41,882 nt of DNA from an uncultured Pseudomonadota bacterium (GTDB lineage Bacteria > Myxococcota_A > Bradymonadia > Bradymonadales > GCA-2716585): contig CAKZKQ010000052.1 of NCBI GenBank assembly GCA_937123825.1, positions 1 to 41,882 on the forward strand. Reading direction: 5' to 3'. This document shows positions 7,746 through 15,201 of the stretch, piece after piece (positions within the stretch are counted from its first letter, which is position 1; every line of letters begins with the position of its first letter). The translations under genes were made by a program, and so were the position numbers. A model generated the notes under the pieces. The model was not told where the DNA came from, made no database searches, and saw nothing but the letters and a program-made list of their open reading frames with translations.

Positions 7746-8444
7746 ATGATCAAGCGTCGCATCGGCACCATCAGCTTTCTCACCACCCTGGCCCTCTTGA
7801 TGCTGGCCTTTGCCGCTGGCGCCGGTCCCAACGACCCCCAGGACGCCAAAGCCGCCAATGCCAAGAAGGTCAACGCTGAATTTGCCCCCTCGGTCGCCGA
7901 CCCCACCGTGGCCTCCAGGTGGATCGAGCTTGGCCAGGGCATTCAGGCCCAGCTTGAACCCAATACCTCCAAAGAGGGCTACGTGGTCAACGTGGCCTTC
8001 AAGCGCAGCGCCCAGGCCGCGGGCCCCGCCAACGCCGCTGCCAACCTCGATCTCAAGTGCACCGCCGAGACCCTCTCGCCGATGGGCCGCGTCCCCGTCC
8101 CCATGCAGGTCGAGCTTGGCCATGAGGTCCTCCAGGTCAACCTCCAACCTGGCCAGACGCTCCAGCGCCGCGTCCACTTCAAGATCAAGCCCGCCCAGCA
8201 AGCCATGATGATGGCGCGCCCGGTGGCCAGCATCACCGCCAGCGCTGGCGCCAACATCGTCAAAGACGCCGTCTTTGTCGCCTGGAGCGGCGCCCCAACG
8301 CGCCCCCAACCCGTGGGCCTGCCCGGGCTCCAGCCCATGCCCCAGATTGATCTGGAGCCCATCCAGCAGCAGGCCGCGATCGAAGAGATCAACGTGGACG
8401 CCGTCCAAATCAACGAGCGTCCAGGGCTGGCCGAACTTCAGTGA
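7746..8444 (+). CDS. Exported protein of unknown function
   Basis: Protein of 232 aa, family not recognised. It has an N-terminal KRR charge cluster and a hydrophobic core (about residues 9-24) ending near AGAGP, a standard signal peptide, so the mature protein is probably periplasmic or secreted. The mature part begins with an Ala/Lys/Asp-rich linker and then looks beta-rich. It ends in a Gln/Pro/Glu-rich stretch. The start at 7746 has GGAG at a good distance, and upstream in-frame codons do not resemble a leader. The deiminase-like gene follows 51 bp later on the same strand, so the two may be co-transcribed. No catalytic motif was seen. Confidence 0.75.
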   Translation: MIKRRIGTISFLTTLALLMLAFAAGAGPNDPQDAKAANAKKVNAEFAPSVADPTVASRWIELGQGIQAQLEPNTSKEGYVVNVAFKRSAQAAGPANAAANLDLKCTAETLSPMGRVPVPMQVELGHEVLQVNLQPGQTLQRRVHFKIKPAQQAMMMARPVASITASAGANIVKDAVFVAWSGAPTRPQPVGLPGLQPMPQIDLEPIQQQAAIEEINVDAVQINERPGLAELQ

Positions 8445-8495
8445 TACCGGCTTGGCGTCGATGACTCGCCCCAGACCAGCATAAGAGGACAAACC

Positions 8496-9707
8496 ATGGC
8501 CCAGACCCCCGCACAAACGCTCGATCTGTCCTCCTGGTCCCCGCTGGCGCGCGCCTTGGCGGGGGCTTTGGCCGCGGTGGTTTGCGCGCTGGGCCTCCTG
8601 AGCCTCCAAGCGGCCTTGTGGCCCCCTGCGGTGGTGCGCATCGCGCCCGACAACCAGTCGGATCTGAACACCGTGGTGCTGCACTTTGACCCTCAGGCGG
8701 CCGCCACCATCGACAAAACCTATCGAGACATCCTCGCGGCGGTGCCCGATGGCCGGTTTCGCGTCGTGGTGGCCTCTGCGGCGGACTTTGAGGCGTTTAT
8801 GGAGCGCTTTAAACCCGCCGACGCGCGCCGTTTTGAGCCCGTGGTCATGGATCGACCCATCACCACCTGGTCCCGCGACCGCTACACGCTGACCACCGCC
8901 GGCCAAAACCAGGTCTTGCTGGTGCCACCGCAAAAACCAGCCCTCCACGGACCGCGCGCCAACGACTGGTTGGTGCCCTTCAGGCTGGCGCTTGGGGATG
9001 CGTCGGTGTCGGTGCGGGAGTTGGACTTTGATTTTGATGGCGGAGACATGATCGCCGGGCCTGCAAGGGTCTTCGCCGACGTCAATTTGATGCGCAAAAA
9101 CCCCACGCGCATGCCCAACGCCGGCGCAGTGGCCTCGACCCTCGAAGAGATCGTGGGCCGACCGGTCTTTGTCCTGGGCAAAAAGCCCGAAGATGTGCCC
9201 CATCACCACATCGGCATGTATTTAACGCCCTTGCCCGACGGCGCTGTGGCAGTGGGGTCGCCCGCATTGGCGGTCGAGTTGCTCGGTGGAACCGACGGGG
9301 CAGAGTTTGTGGCCCTTCAAGAGCGCCTCAAATCCCAGGGGCTGCCCGCCATCGACCTCTCTGAGGCCACGCTGCACCGCTTTGAGACCCCGGCCAGAGA
9401 GTTGCGGGCGGCGGGCTACGACGTGGTGGCGCTGCCGCTGCTGCCTTTGGCCGATCAGGTGACCTTCATCACCTACAACAACGGCCAGTTTCACGCGCTC
9501 GCCGCGGACACAGAAGCGCCTGCGCCCGCAAGCGCGCTCAAACACACGGTCAAACACGAGTTTTTGATGCCATCTTACGGGATCGAAACGCTGGATCAGG
9601 CCGCGCGCGAGATCTTTGCCCGTCGCGGTGTGCGCGCTCGGCCCATTGATGTGGCCGACGTCTTCCGCTTCCACGGCTCGGTGCGCTGTTTGATCAACGT
9701 CTTGTGA
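8496..9707 (+). CDS. Membrane-anchored protein of the arginine/agmatine deiminase superfamily
   Basis: Protein of 403 aa. A hydrophobic helix (about residues 18-42) anchors it, leaving the catalytic domain outside the cytosol. The guanidino-modifying (pentein fold) hallmarks are visible: TTWSRDRYT near residue 130, the substrate-Asp region DFDFDGGDM, a His in HHHIGMYLTPL, and a nucleophile Cys at residue 398 in GSVRCLINVL at the extreme C terminus. The family hydrolyses guanidino groups of arginine, agmatine or peptidyl-arginine. Membrane anchoring and the match to the short C-terminal Cys motif recall bacterial peptidylarginine deiminase-like proteins more than agmatine deiminase; the substrate is unknown. 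The start at 8496 follows AGAGGA. It is convergent with the minus-strand pair, with 12 bp between. Confidence 0.8.
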   Translation: MAQTPAQTLDLSSWSPLARALAGALAAVVCALGLLSLQAALWPPAVVRIAPDNQSDLNTVVLHFDPQAAATIDKTYRDILAAVPDGRFRVVVASAADFEAFMERFKPADARRFEPVVMDRPITTWSRDRYTLTTAGQNQVLLVPPQKPALHGPRANDWLVPFRLALGDASVSVRELDFDFDGGDMIAGPARVFADVNLMRKNPTRMPNAGAVASTLEEIVGRPVFVLGKKPEDVPHHHIGMYLTPLPDGAVAVGSPALAVELLGGTDGAEFVALQERLKSQGLPAIDLSEATLHRFETPARELRAAGYDVVALPLLPLADQVTFITYNNGQFHALAADTEAPAPASALKHTVKHEFLMPSYGIETLDQAAREIFARRGVRARPIDVADVFRFHGSVRCLINVL

Positions 9708-9719
9708 GTCGGGCGTTGC

Positions 9720-10322
9720 TCAGGGCTCGCGGCACAGGACAAAGTGCGCGCCGATGGCCTTGGTGCCGCGAAACGCAGCGCCGATCGAGACGTGCTCCGA
9801 GACCTTGCGCATGCGATCGATGGTGCCGTGGTAGACAAAGCGGCTCAGACGGTAGGTTTTGGGCTTGATGGCAGGCCAGTGGGGGACTTTGTCGGGGGGC
9901 GTCAGCAGGTAATCGATCCAGACCGGGGTGTCGTCGGCGCCGTGACGCGCCACAAAGTAGCCCGGACCCACGGCGCCAAGCACCAGCGGAGGGTTCGCGT
10001 TGTAGCCCCACAGGTGAGGGTCGGTGTTGTCGCCGCGCTGCGCGGCGGTGGGGCGGCAAAAACGTTTCTGAAAGCGCCTGAAGGCCGGCAAGGTGTTGCG
10101 GCCCCAATGGATGACCTCGGTCAGATCCTCGGTGTCCTCGGGGACAAAGTGGTTCAGGTCCAACTCAAAGGCGTCCTGCACTTTGGCAAAGAGGCGCGCC
10201 TGGGCCCTGGGGGGCAGCTCCATGGTGATCCGCAGGCGCTCCTTGTGGCGCAGCGAATCAAGGTAGTCGGCCATGTCCTGGGGGCTGGCCCCAGTGTCGA
10301 TCATGTGGACAAGAGGGTTCAT
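9720..10322 (-). CDS. Conserved-looking hypothetical protein coupled to DHH phosphoesterase
   Basis: Protein of 200 aa, not recognised. It is soluble and mixed alpha/beta, with no signal peptide or membrane segment. The N-terminal half is helical and charged. The C-terminal half contains Trp/Tyr-rich beta segments (HLWGYNANPP, WIDYLLTPP, YRLSRFVYHGTIDRMRKVSEHVSIGAAF). Its ATG overlaps the stop codon of the upstream DHH/CBS gene by four bases (ATGA), which indicates translational coupling and probably a shared process. Nothing in the sequence identifies an enzyme. Confidence 0.75.
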   Translation of the reverse strand: MNPLVHMIDTGASPQDMADYLDSLRHKERLRITMELPPRAQARLFAKVQDAFELDLNHFVPEDTEDLTEVIHWGRNTLPAFRRFQKRFCRPTAAQRGDNTDPHLWGYNANPPLVLGAVGPGYFVARHGADDTPVWIDYLLTPPDKVPHWPAIKPKTYRLSRFVYHGTIDRMRKVSEHVSIGAAFRGTKAIGAHFVLCREP

Positions 10323-11656
10323 GGGGTGTCCTTGGCCTCCTGGTTGGGGTCACGGTTTTGCCGGTAGAGGACGCGCAACACGTCCGAGCGCGACAAGATG
10401 CCCAGCAAGTGGCCGTCTCTGACCACCGGGAGGCGTCCAATGTCCTTTTTGACCATCAGCGCCATGGCGTCATCGAGGGTTTCGTCTGGGGCGATGGTGT
10501 GGACCGGGCGCGACATGCAGCTCGACACGGGCAGGTGAAGCCGCTCTCCCTTGCGGGCCGATTCTATGTCCCGGCGAGAGATCATGCCGACGACCTGGCC
10601 CTCTTTGACGACCGGTACGCCAGTGTGGCGCCATTGGAGCAGTTCCTGGCCGACCTCTTCAAGGGGTGTGCGGGGGTCGATGGTGTGGACCGGGCTGGAC
10701 ATGATGTCCATGACCACGCGGGGCCGGGGTGGAGAGGCGTTGAGGACAGACAGGAGCTGGGCGCGCAGCGCCTCTGGGTCGCCGCCTTTGATGGTGGCAG
10801 CCGCCGCGCCGCCGTGACCACCGCCGCCAAGTTCTTTGAGCACCGCGCCGACGTCCACGCAGGAGACTCTGGAGCGGCCGATGAGTTGGACACGTCTTTT
10901 GCGCGTGATGTTGCAGATGGCAAAGAGCGCCGCGTGGCCTTCAAGCTCCATCACCTGGGTGGTGACGGCCGCCAGACCGTTGACGGTCTTGTCCATGGTG
11001 ACTTCGACAAAACCCACATCGACGCCGCCAATGTCATAGACATCCACGGCGCCGAGCATCTGCCCCAGGATCTCGCGCTGCTCTGAACTCAGCGCGATCC
11101 GCAGGTAGCGGTTGACCATCTTCAGGCTGGCACCCTGACCCAGGAGCCAGGCCACGGCGGTGGCGTCTCGCGGGGTGGTGCTGGCGTAGGTCAACGCGCC
11201 GGTGTCGGTGTAGATCCCCAGCGCCAGCAAGGTCGCTTCCATGACATCGAGCGTCAACTCGCGGCGCTGGATGTGCTCAATCAAGAGCGTGGTCGCCGAG
11301 CCGACCGGCTCCACATCCTCAAACTCTCCGCTGAGATCATCCTGGGCGCTGGCGTGGTGATCGTAGATGTGCAGGGCGACCTGCCCGCTCTCAATGCGCT
11401 CCAGCAGACGCTCCCAGCCTTTGAGGCGGCTGGCACGGCGCACATCGACCAGGATGACTCTGGAGACGGCCTCTTGATCGACGTCCGATTGCCACAACTG
11501 GCTAAAGCGGTCTTTGTGCAGGGCCAGAAAGTCCCGCAACGGGGCGCTGACGCGCCGTCCCAGAGACACTTTGGCCTCGGGGTAGAGCTTCTGGGCTGCG
11601 ATGGTTGAGGCAAAGGCGTCGAAGTCGGCGTTTTCGTGGGTGATGATGAGGTCCAT
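10319..11656 (-). CDS. DHH/DHHA1 phosphoesterase with tandem CBS domains
   Basis: Protein of 445 aa, cytosolic. The DHH domain has THENADFDAFAS (residues 6-17), LVDVRR near 70 and IYDHHAS near 98, the metal-binding motifs of nanoRNase/c-di-AMP phosphodiesterase-type enzymes. The DHHA1 domain has the Gly-rich GGGGHGGAAAATI near residue 280. Two CBS modules follow (about 318-375 and 380-435), usually adenylate sensors. The same domain order precedes the nucleotidyltransferase in some bacterial A-adding or CCA-adding enzymes, but this protein ends right after the second CBS and lacks that domain. It may be a stand-alone regulated nuclease or phosphodiesterase. The start at 11656 is preceded by GGAG. 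The downstream gene overlaps by four bases. Confidence 0.9.
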   Translation of the reverse strand: MDLIITHENADFDAFASTIAAQKLYPEAKVSLGRRVSAPLRDFLALHKDRFSQLWQSDVDQEAVSRVILVDVRRASRLKGWERLLERIESGQVALHIYDHHASAQDDLSGEFEDVEPVGSATTLLIEHIQRRELTLDVMEATLLALGIYTDTGALTYASTTPRDATAVAWLLGQGASLKMVNRYLRIALSSEQREILGQMLGAVDVYDIGGVDVGFVEVTMDKTVNGLAAVTTQVMELEGHAALFAICNITRKRRVQLIGRSRVSCVDVGAVLKELGGGGHGGAAAATIKGGDPEALRAQLLSVLNASPPRPRVVMDIMSSPVHTIDPRTPLEEVGQELLQWRHTGVPVVKEGQVVGMISRRDIESARKGERLHLPVSSCMSRPVHTIAPDETLDDAMALMVKKDIGRLPVVRDGHLLGILSRSDVLRVLYRQNRDPNQEAKDTP

Positions 11657-11884
11657 CAGAGGCGCTCTCCGGTGAGGGTGGGACGCTGCGCAGATGTTTT
11701 ACCGTGGGGCGCTGTGGGCCGCAACCGCGTCCCTGCCACTGACCGATGTGAACACGCAAACAGCGCCGAAAGCCAACGCACCTGAGGATGTCCACGATGT
11801 GGGGCTTTATGACCCACAGGCCACGACAAAGGGCGGTTCCGATTCAAATGGGGCGTCTGACATGATGGGGAATCAACCCACAAA

Positions 11885-11910
11885 CACAAAACCCTCCGCG
11901 GTGGGAGGGC
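11885..11910 (-). terminator. Intrinsic terminator of the small TPR-like gene
   Basis: Reading the minus strand, a 6-bp stem (CCCTCC/GGAGGG, loop CACCGC) is followed by TTTTGTGTTTG, about 50 bp beyond the stop codon at 11961. It sits in the 304-bp gene-free stretch 11657-11960, which otherwise should hold the promoter of the DHH gene; I see no clear promoter hexamers there. Confidence 0.65.
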
Positions 11911-11960
11911 TTTGGAGCGTGAGCTTTGGGTGGTAAGCGCGGATGCGCGCCGGCGCTGCT

Positions 11961-12245
11961 TCAGGCGCTGACGTTCACCAGCAGCTCCTGGGCGCGGTCC
12001 ACTTCCAGGGTCAGAGCGTTTTCGTGCTCCATGGCCGCCAATTGTTCCAGAAGCGGCACCGCTTCCTGGGTGCGCTGCTGATCCACCAGAAGCTCACCGA
12101 GGCAGTAGAGTGCCCCGCCGACGACCAGGCGGTTGCCCTCGCGTTCGGCCACGCTCAGTGCGCTGCGGAGCTTGTCCTCACCGTGGTGGATGGAGCCCGC
12201 TTCAAGCAGTTGAAGGGCATCAGAGAAGAGTTTTTGCGAAGTCAT
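11961..12245 (-). CDS. Small TPR-like helical protein
   Basis: Protein of 94 aa. The pattern of paired helices with small/large residues (for example the helix starting FSDALQLLEAGSIHHGEDKL, then a GGALYCLGELLVDQQRTQEA helix pair and LLEQLAAMEHENALTLEV) fits two to two-and-a-half tetratricopeptide-like repeats, a protein-interaction scaffold. There is no signal or membrane segment. The start at 12245 has GAGGT upstream; an alternative upstream start at 12404 would run through the hairpin-rich leader and lacks a ribosome site. The 5' leader contains a perfect 7-bp hairpin (ACCGGTG/CACCGGT, 12274-12295) and an imperfect 10-bp one (12315-12346). The gene ends in its own terminator, so it is probably monocistronic. 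Confidence 0.65.
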   Translation of the reverse strand: MTSQKLFSDALQLLEAGSIHHGEDKLRSALSVAEREGNRLVVGGALYCLGELLVDQQRTQEAVPLLEQLAAMEHENALTLEVDRAQELLVNVSA

Positions 12246-12380
12246 GGCACCAACCTCAGATACTGCGACTTTGACCGGTGAGGCAACGCACCGGTTGGGG
12301 GTTGAGGCAATCACCCCAGGCTCCTTTGAAACCGAAGGAAGCTGGGTTGAGACATAGACAATCAATTTTGCAAACAACTT

Positions 12381-12604
12381 GTGGTCGCCAAGCCCATTCG
12401 TCAAGACCCTATGTCAGAGAATGTGGGCGTTTTGACCACCTGCGTGCAAGAGGGTCCTTTTAAACTCTCTGATGCACGTCAGTCCTATCGAGATGTTCAA
12501 CATCATGCGTTTGCAAACCATCGACGCATCACACTCGACTTCCAAAGCGTTGGGCTTCAGAGTCGAGTTCTGTCCCGATAAAGGGATGCGTGCCCCGATT
12601 GGCG
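12381..12604. other. Candidate structured RNA region: consecutive hairpins in low-GC DNA
   Basis: This fills most of the 416-bp gene-free gap 12246-12661. Nearly contiguous stems are visible. They are GTGGTC/GACCAC (12381-12439) enclosing GCCC-ATTC/GAAT-GGGC; CGTGCA-AGAG/CTCT-TGCACG (12443-12478); GATGT/ACATC (12492-12504); ATGCGT/ACGCAT (12505-12529); ACTCGACT/AGTCGAGT (12533-12568) with inner CCAA/TTGG; TCCC/GGGA (12573-12586); and GTGCC/GGCGC (12590-12604). G+C over 12361-12600 is 119/240 by count, far below the flanks. Signature sequences of tmRNA, SRP RNA and RNase P RNA were not found. Strand and function are unknown. It could be a small RNA, a leader, or mobile-element remains. Confidence 0.45.
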
Positions 12605-12661
12605 CCGCAGATACACCAGCGCGCTTGCCCTGTCTACCCATAAGTCCCGCGAGGCCCGATT

Positions 12662-13321
12662 TTGTTGCAAAGAATTCTTGAGCCCGAAGTCATGGACGGC
12701 CACGAGCAGGCGCTCGCCTATGCCCAGGCCAATTTTGCTGCCGTCAACGATTCTTTTGTGCAGCGGCTGCGTCAGACCTTTGCGGCGTTTGATTCAGGCA
12801 AGGTGCTCGATCTGGGCTGTGGTCCGGCGGACATTCCGGTGCGGTTGTGTCGGGTGCTTGGTGGGGTGCGGGTGTGGGCGGTGGACGCTTCAGAGGCGAT
12901 GCTCCTTCATGCGCGCGGTGTGGTCGATGGGGCCGGGCTGGGCGATCGGATCATGTTGGTGCGCGCTCACTGCCCGGCCCATGTACCGCCTGGGGACTTT
13001 GACGCCGTCATGTCCAACAGCATCTTGCACCACCTGCCCGATCCCCATGTCTTGTGGCAGCAAATCAAAGACAGCGCCGCGCCGGGCGCTGCCATCTTTA
13101 TCCAGGACTTGATGCGGCCAAACTCACAGGCCCAGGCCCAAGAGATCGTCGACACCTACGCCGCAGGCGAGCCCGAAATCCTGCGCCACGACTTCTACCA
13201 CTCACTGCTGGCCGCCTTTACCCCCCAGGAGGTCCGCCAACAGCTTGTTGCGCACGACCTCTCTCACCTCACGGTCGAGGCCATCAGCGATCGCCACCTC
13301 CTGGTGTACGGACACCTCTGA
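12662..13321 (+). CDS. Class I SAM-dependent methyltransferase
   Basis: Protein of 219 aa. Motif I is VLDLGCGPADIPVRL; an acidic post-I residue follows in AVDASEAML, and NSILHHLPDP is the motif-IV region. It begins RILEPEVMDGHEQALAY, an N terminus I associate with a bacterial methyltransferase group that usually carries LEPEVMD. That conserved stretch lies upstream of the first ATG (12692), so I place the start at TTG 12662 (or the next TTG, 12665), with GCGAGG about eight bases upstream. The substrate is unknown. The gene follows the hairpin-rich region directly, so its leader may include part of it. A hairpin without a T-run lies downstream. Confidence 0.85.
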   Translation: MLQRILEPEVMDGHEQALAYAQANFAAVNDSFVQRLRQTFAAFDSGKVLDLGCGPADIPVRLCRVLGGVRVWAVDASEAMLLHARGVVDGAGLGDRIMLVRAHCPAHVPPGDFDAVMSNSILHHLPDPHVLWQQIKDSAAPGAAIFIQDLMRPNSQAQAQEIVDTYAAGEPEILRHDFYHSLLAAFTPQEVRQQLVAHDLSHLTVEAISDRHLLVYGHL

Positions 13322-13338
13322 TCCATGGCCGCCCCACA

Positions 13339-13358
13339 CCTGGGTTTTCCCACCCAGG
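13339..13358 (+). terminator. Hairpin after methyltransferase gene
   Basis: A 6-bp perfect stem (CCTGGG/CCCAGG, 8-nt loop) starts 18 bp after the stop. A CTTTTTC tract occurs about 17 bp further on, too far for a classical intrinsic terminator. Confidence 0.3.
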
Positions 13359-13497
13359 CGTCGCCCATGCCCCGTCTTTTTCGAGTCACTTCTGAAGTTT
13401 TACAGTCCAGTTGCGTCGAAGCCATCAGAAGCAACGCCCGGACCATGGTTGTTGATTGAATGGATGTGGTGGTCGCCGGGTGTGGGAGGCCTTTGTG

Positions 13498-15198
13498 ATG
13501 CAGACAGTGGTGAAGCGATCTTTGATGACGCCTGCGTTGCCTTCTGGGACCCTCATCGACGGTCGCTATGAGTTGCGCGGTTTGTTGGGCGTGGGCGGGT
13601 TTTCCAAGGTGTACCGCGCGCGCCACATCCACATGGAGCGCCAGGTGGCGCTCAAGCTCCTCGATCTCCAGTTGCCCGAGTCTCACGCCGAGGTGATCAC
13701 CAAGCGTTTTGAGCGCGAAGCGCAAGTGCTTGGCCAGCTTGATCACGCCCAGATTGTGTCGATCTACGACTCAGGGCTCCACGGCCTCGACGAACAACAT
13801 TATATGGCGATGTCTCTGCTTGACGGCGAGCCTCTTGACCGCGTCTTGATGCTCAACGGGGCGATGGACGCGGCCAGGGTGGTGCGCTTGCTCCTGCCGT
13901 GCCTGGAGGCGTTGGCGCACGCCCATGATGAGGGGATCATCCACAAAGACCTCAAACCTGCCAACCTTGTCTTGGAGCGCCCTGGTCAGGACGATGAGGG
14001 GTTGATGGTCCTGGATTTTGGGGCGGTGACGTTGGCGGCGATGCCCGATGGTCGCCTGACCCACAACGGTGAGATGATCGGCACGCCCCAGTACCTGGCC
14101 CCCGAGTACATCAGGCAGCACACGGTCAGCCCGGCGCTGGATGTGTACCAGATGGGGCTGATTTTGCTGGAGATGCTCACGGGCAAGGCGGCGCTTGAGG
14201 GCCAGAACGCCTACATGTGCATGCTCCTGCACACCCGAGGGGCGATCGACGTGCCACCAGTCCTGGCCGAGAGCGTGCTGGGACCGATCATCGAGCAGGC
14301 CTTGGCCAGCGACCCCACGGAGCGCTACGCCGACGCCCGGCAGATGCTCCAGGCGCTTGAGGCGGTTGATGCGCAGGCGCTGGAGGCCATGGCGGTCTTT
14401 GAGCCGGTGCAGTGGGAGCTGTCCATGCCCAAACCGACCCGCGACTTGAAGGCGCCGTCGGTGGGGGTCATGTCCAGCAGCGCGGCGTTTGTGTCTGATG
14501 GTGCGCCGTGGGTGGAGAAGTCCTCCGCGCTTTCATCCGTGCCCGCAGCGCCGACCGAGTCGTTTGTCTCGGTGCCGACGGCGTTGGTGGAGCGCCCAGG
14601 TCCCGTTGAAGGGTTCTGGGCCAGCTTGAGCCTTGCGGCGGTGGCGCTGCTGTGTGTGGGGATGGTGACGGTGGCGATCGGCGCGTCGCTCTGGAGCGAT
14701 CACCATGAGGGCCGTGCGTCTGCGGCGGCGGTTCAGGCCCCCGAGCGGTTGCGTTTGTTGGAGCGACACACCCCCAAAGAGCCATCCAGGCCGAACCCCG
14801 CGCTTCAGGCGCTGGAGATTCGTCAGATCACCACCAGCGCCCATGTCTCCGGGCGCGGTCCGCAGTGGTTGACCGACGGCAACCCGTCCACGTCCTGGAA
14901 ACCCAGGGGTAGGGGCGTGGGTCAACTGCGCATTGAGTTGGAGCGTCCGGCGGCGGTGCACGGTCTGATTCTGGTGACGGGTTGGGACATGGAGCTTGAG
15001 CGCGGGGCCAAAGAGAAGATGGTGACGGTGCGCACGGGCTCGGGTCAGGTGCGTCGGGTGAAGCTCGACGGTCAGCCGGGCGTGGCGCGGGTGAGCTTTG
15101 ACCCGCCGCTTAAGACCCGCACCATGCGCCTGTCGATCTCCAACCCCCGCAGCATTGGTGAGATCGAGGTGGTGGGGCAGAAACCCATTCGACGTTGA
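13498..15198 (+). CDS. Transmembrane Ser/Thr protein kinase with C-terminal discoidin-like domain
   Basis: Protein of 566 aa. The Hanks-type kinase domain covers residues about 20-290: Gly loop GVGGFSKV (31-38), Lys53, catalytic loop HKDLKPAN (149-156; Lys replaces the usual Arg of HRD), DFG at 173-175 and APE at 201-203. A Ser/Pro-rich juxtamembrane linker leads to one membrane helix (375-397). The external region (about 440-560) has a pattern, with LTDGNPSTSWKP near 458-469 then beta strands, that matches F5/8 type C (discoidin) or NADase-type glycan-binding domains. So it is probably a receptor kinase sensing a glycan or surface ligand. The non-RD loop implies little control by activation-loop phosphorylation (family knowledge). 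The start at 13498 has GGGAGG eight bases upstream. Confidence 0.92.
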   Translation: MQTVVKRSLMTPALPSGTLIDGRYELRGLLGVGGFSKVYRARHIHMERQVALKLLDLQLPESHAEVITKRFEREAQVLGQLDHAQIVSIYDSGLHGLDEQHYMAMSLLDGEPLDRVLMLNGAMDAARVVRLLLPCLEALAHAHDEGIIHKDLKPANLVLERPGQDDEGLMVLDFGAVTLAAMPDGRLTHNGEMIGTPQYLAPEYIRQHTVSPALDVYQMGLILLEMLTGKAALEGQNAYMCMLLHTRGAIDVPPVLAESVLGPIIEQALASDPTERYADARQMLQALEAVDAQALEAMAVFEPVQWELSMPKPTRDLKAPSVGVMSSSAAFVSDGAPWVEKSSALSSVPAAPTESFVSVPTALVERPGPVEGFWASLSLAAVALLCVGMVTVAIGASLWSDHHEGRASAAAVQAPERLRLLERHTPKEPSRPNPALQALEIRQITTSAHVSGRGPQWLTDGNPSTSWKPRGRGVGQLRIELERPAAVHGLILVTGWDMELERGAKEKMVTVRTGSGQVRRVKLDGQPGVARVSFDPPLKTRTMRLSISNPRSIGEIEVVGQKPIRR

Positions 15199-15201
15199 GT
15201 G

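Noticed and set aside
6603..9209. Very long open frame (868 codons) on the minus strand
   Set aside because: It lies antisense to three well-supported plus-strand genes (HTH-citrate synthase, exported protein, deiminase-like). It has no recognisable domain and the low-complexity composition typical of GC-rich shadow frames.
12381..12604. tmRNA, SRP RNA, RNase P RNA or tRNA
   Set aside because: None of the conserved signature sequences or cloverleaf arms could be found.
12414..12641. 75-codon minus-strand frame and a 69-codon plus-strand frame in the hairpin region
   Set aside because: No ribosome site or recognisable motif. The local sequence is better explained by paired stems.
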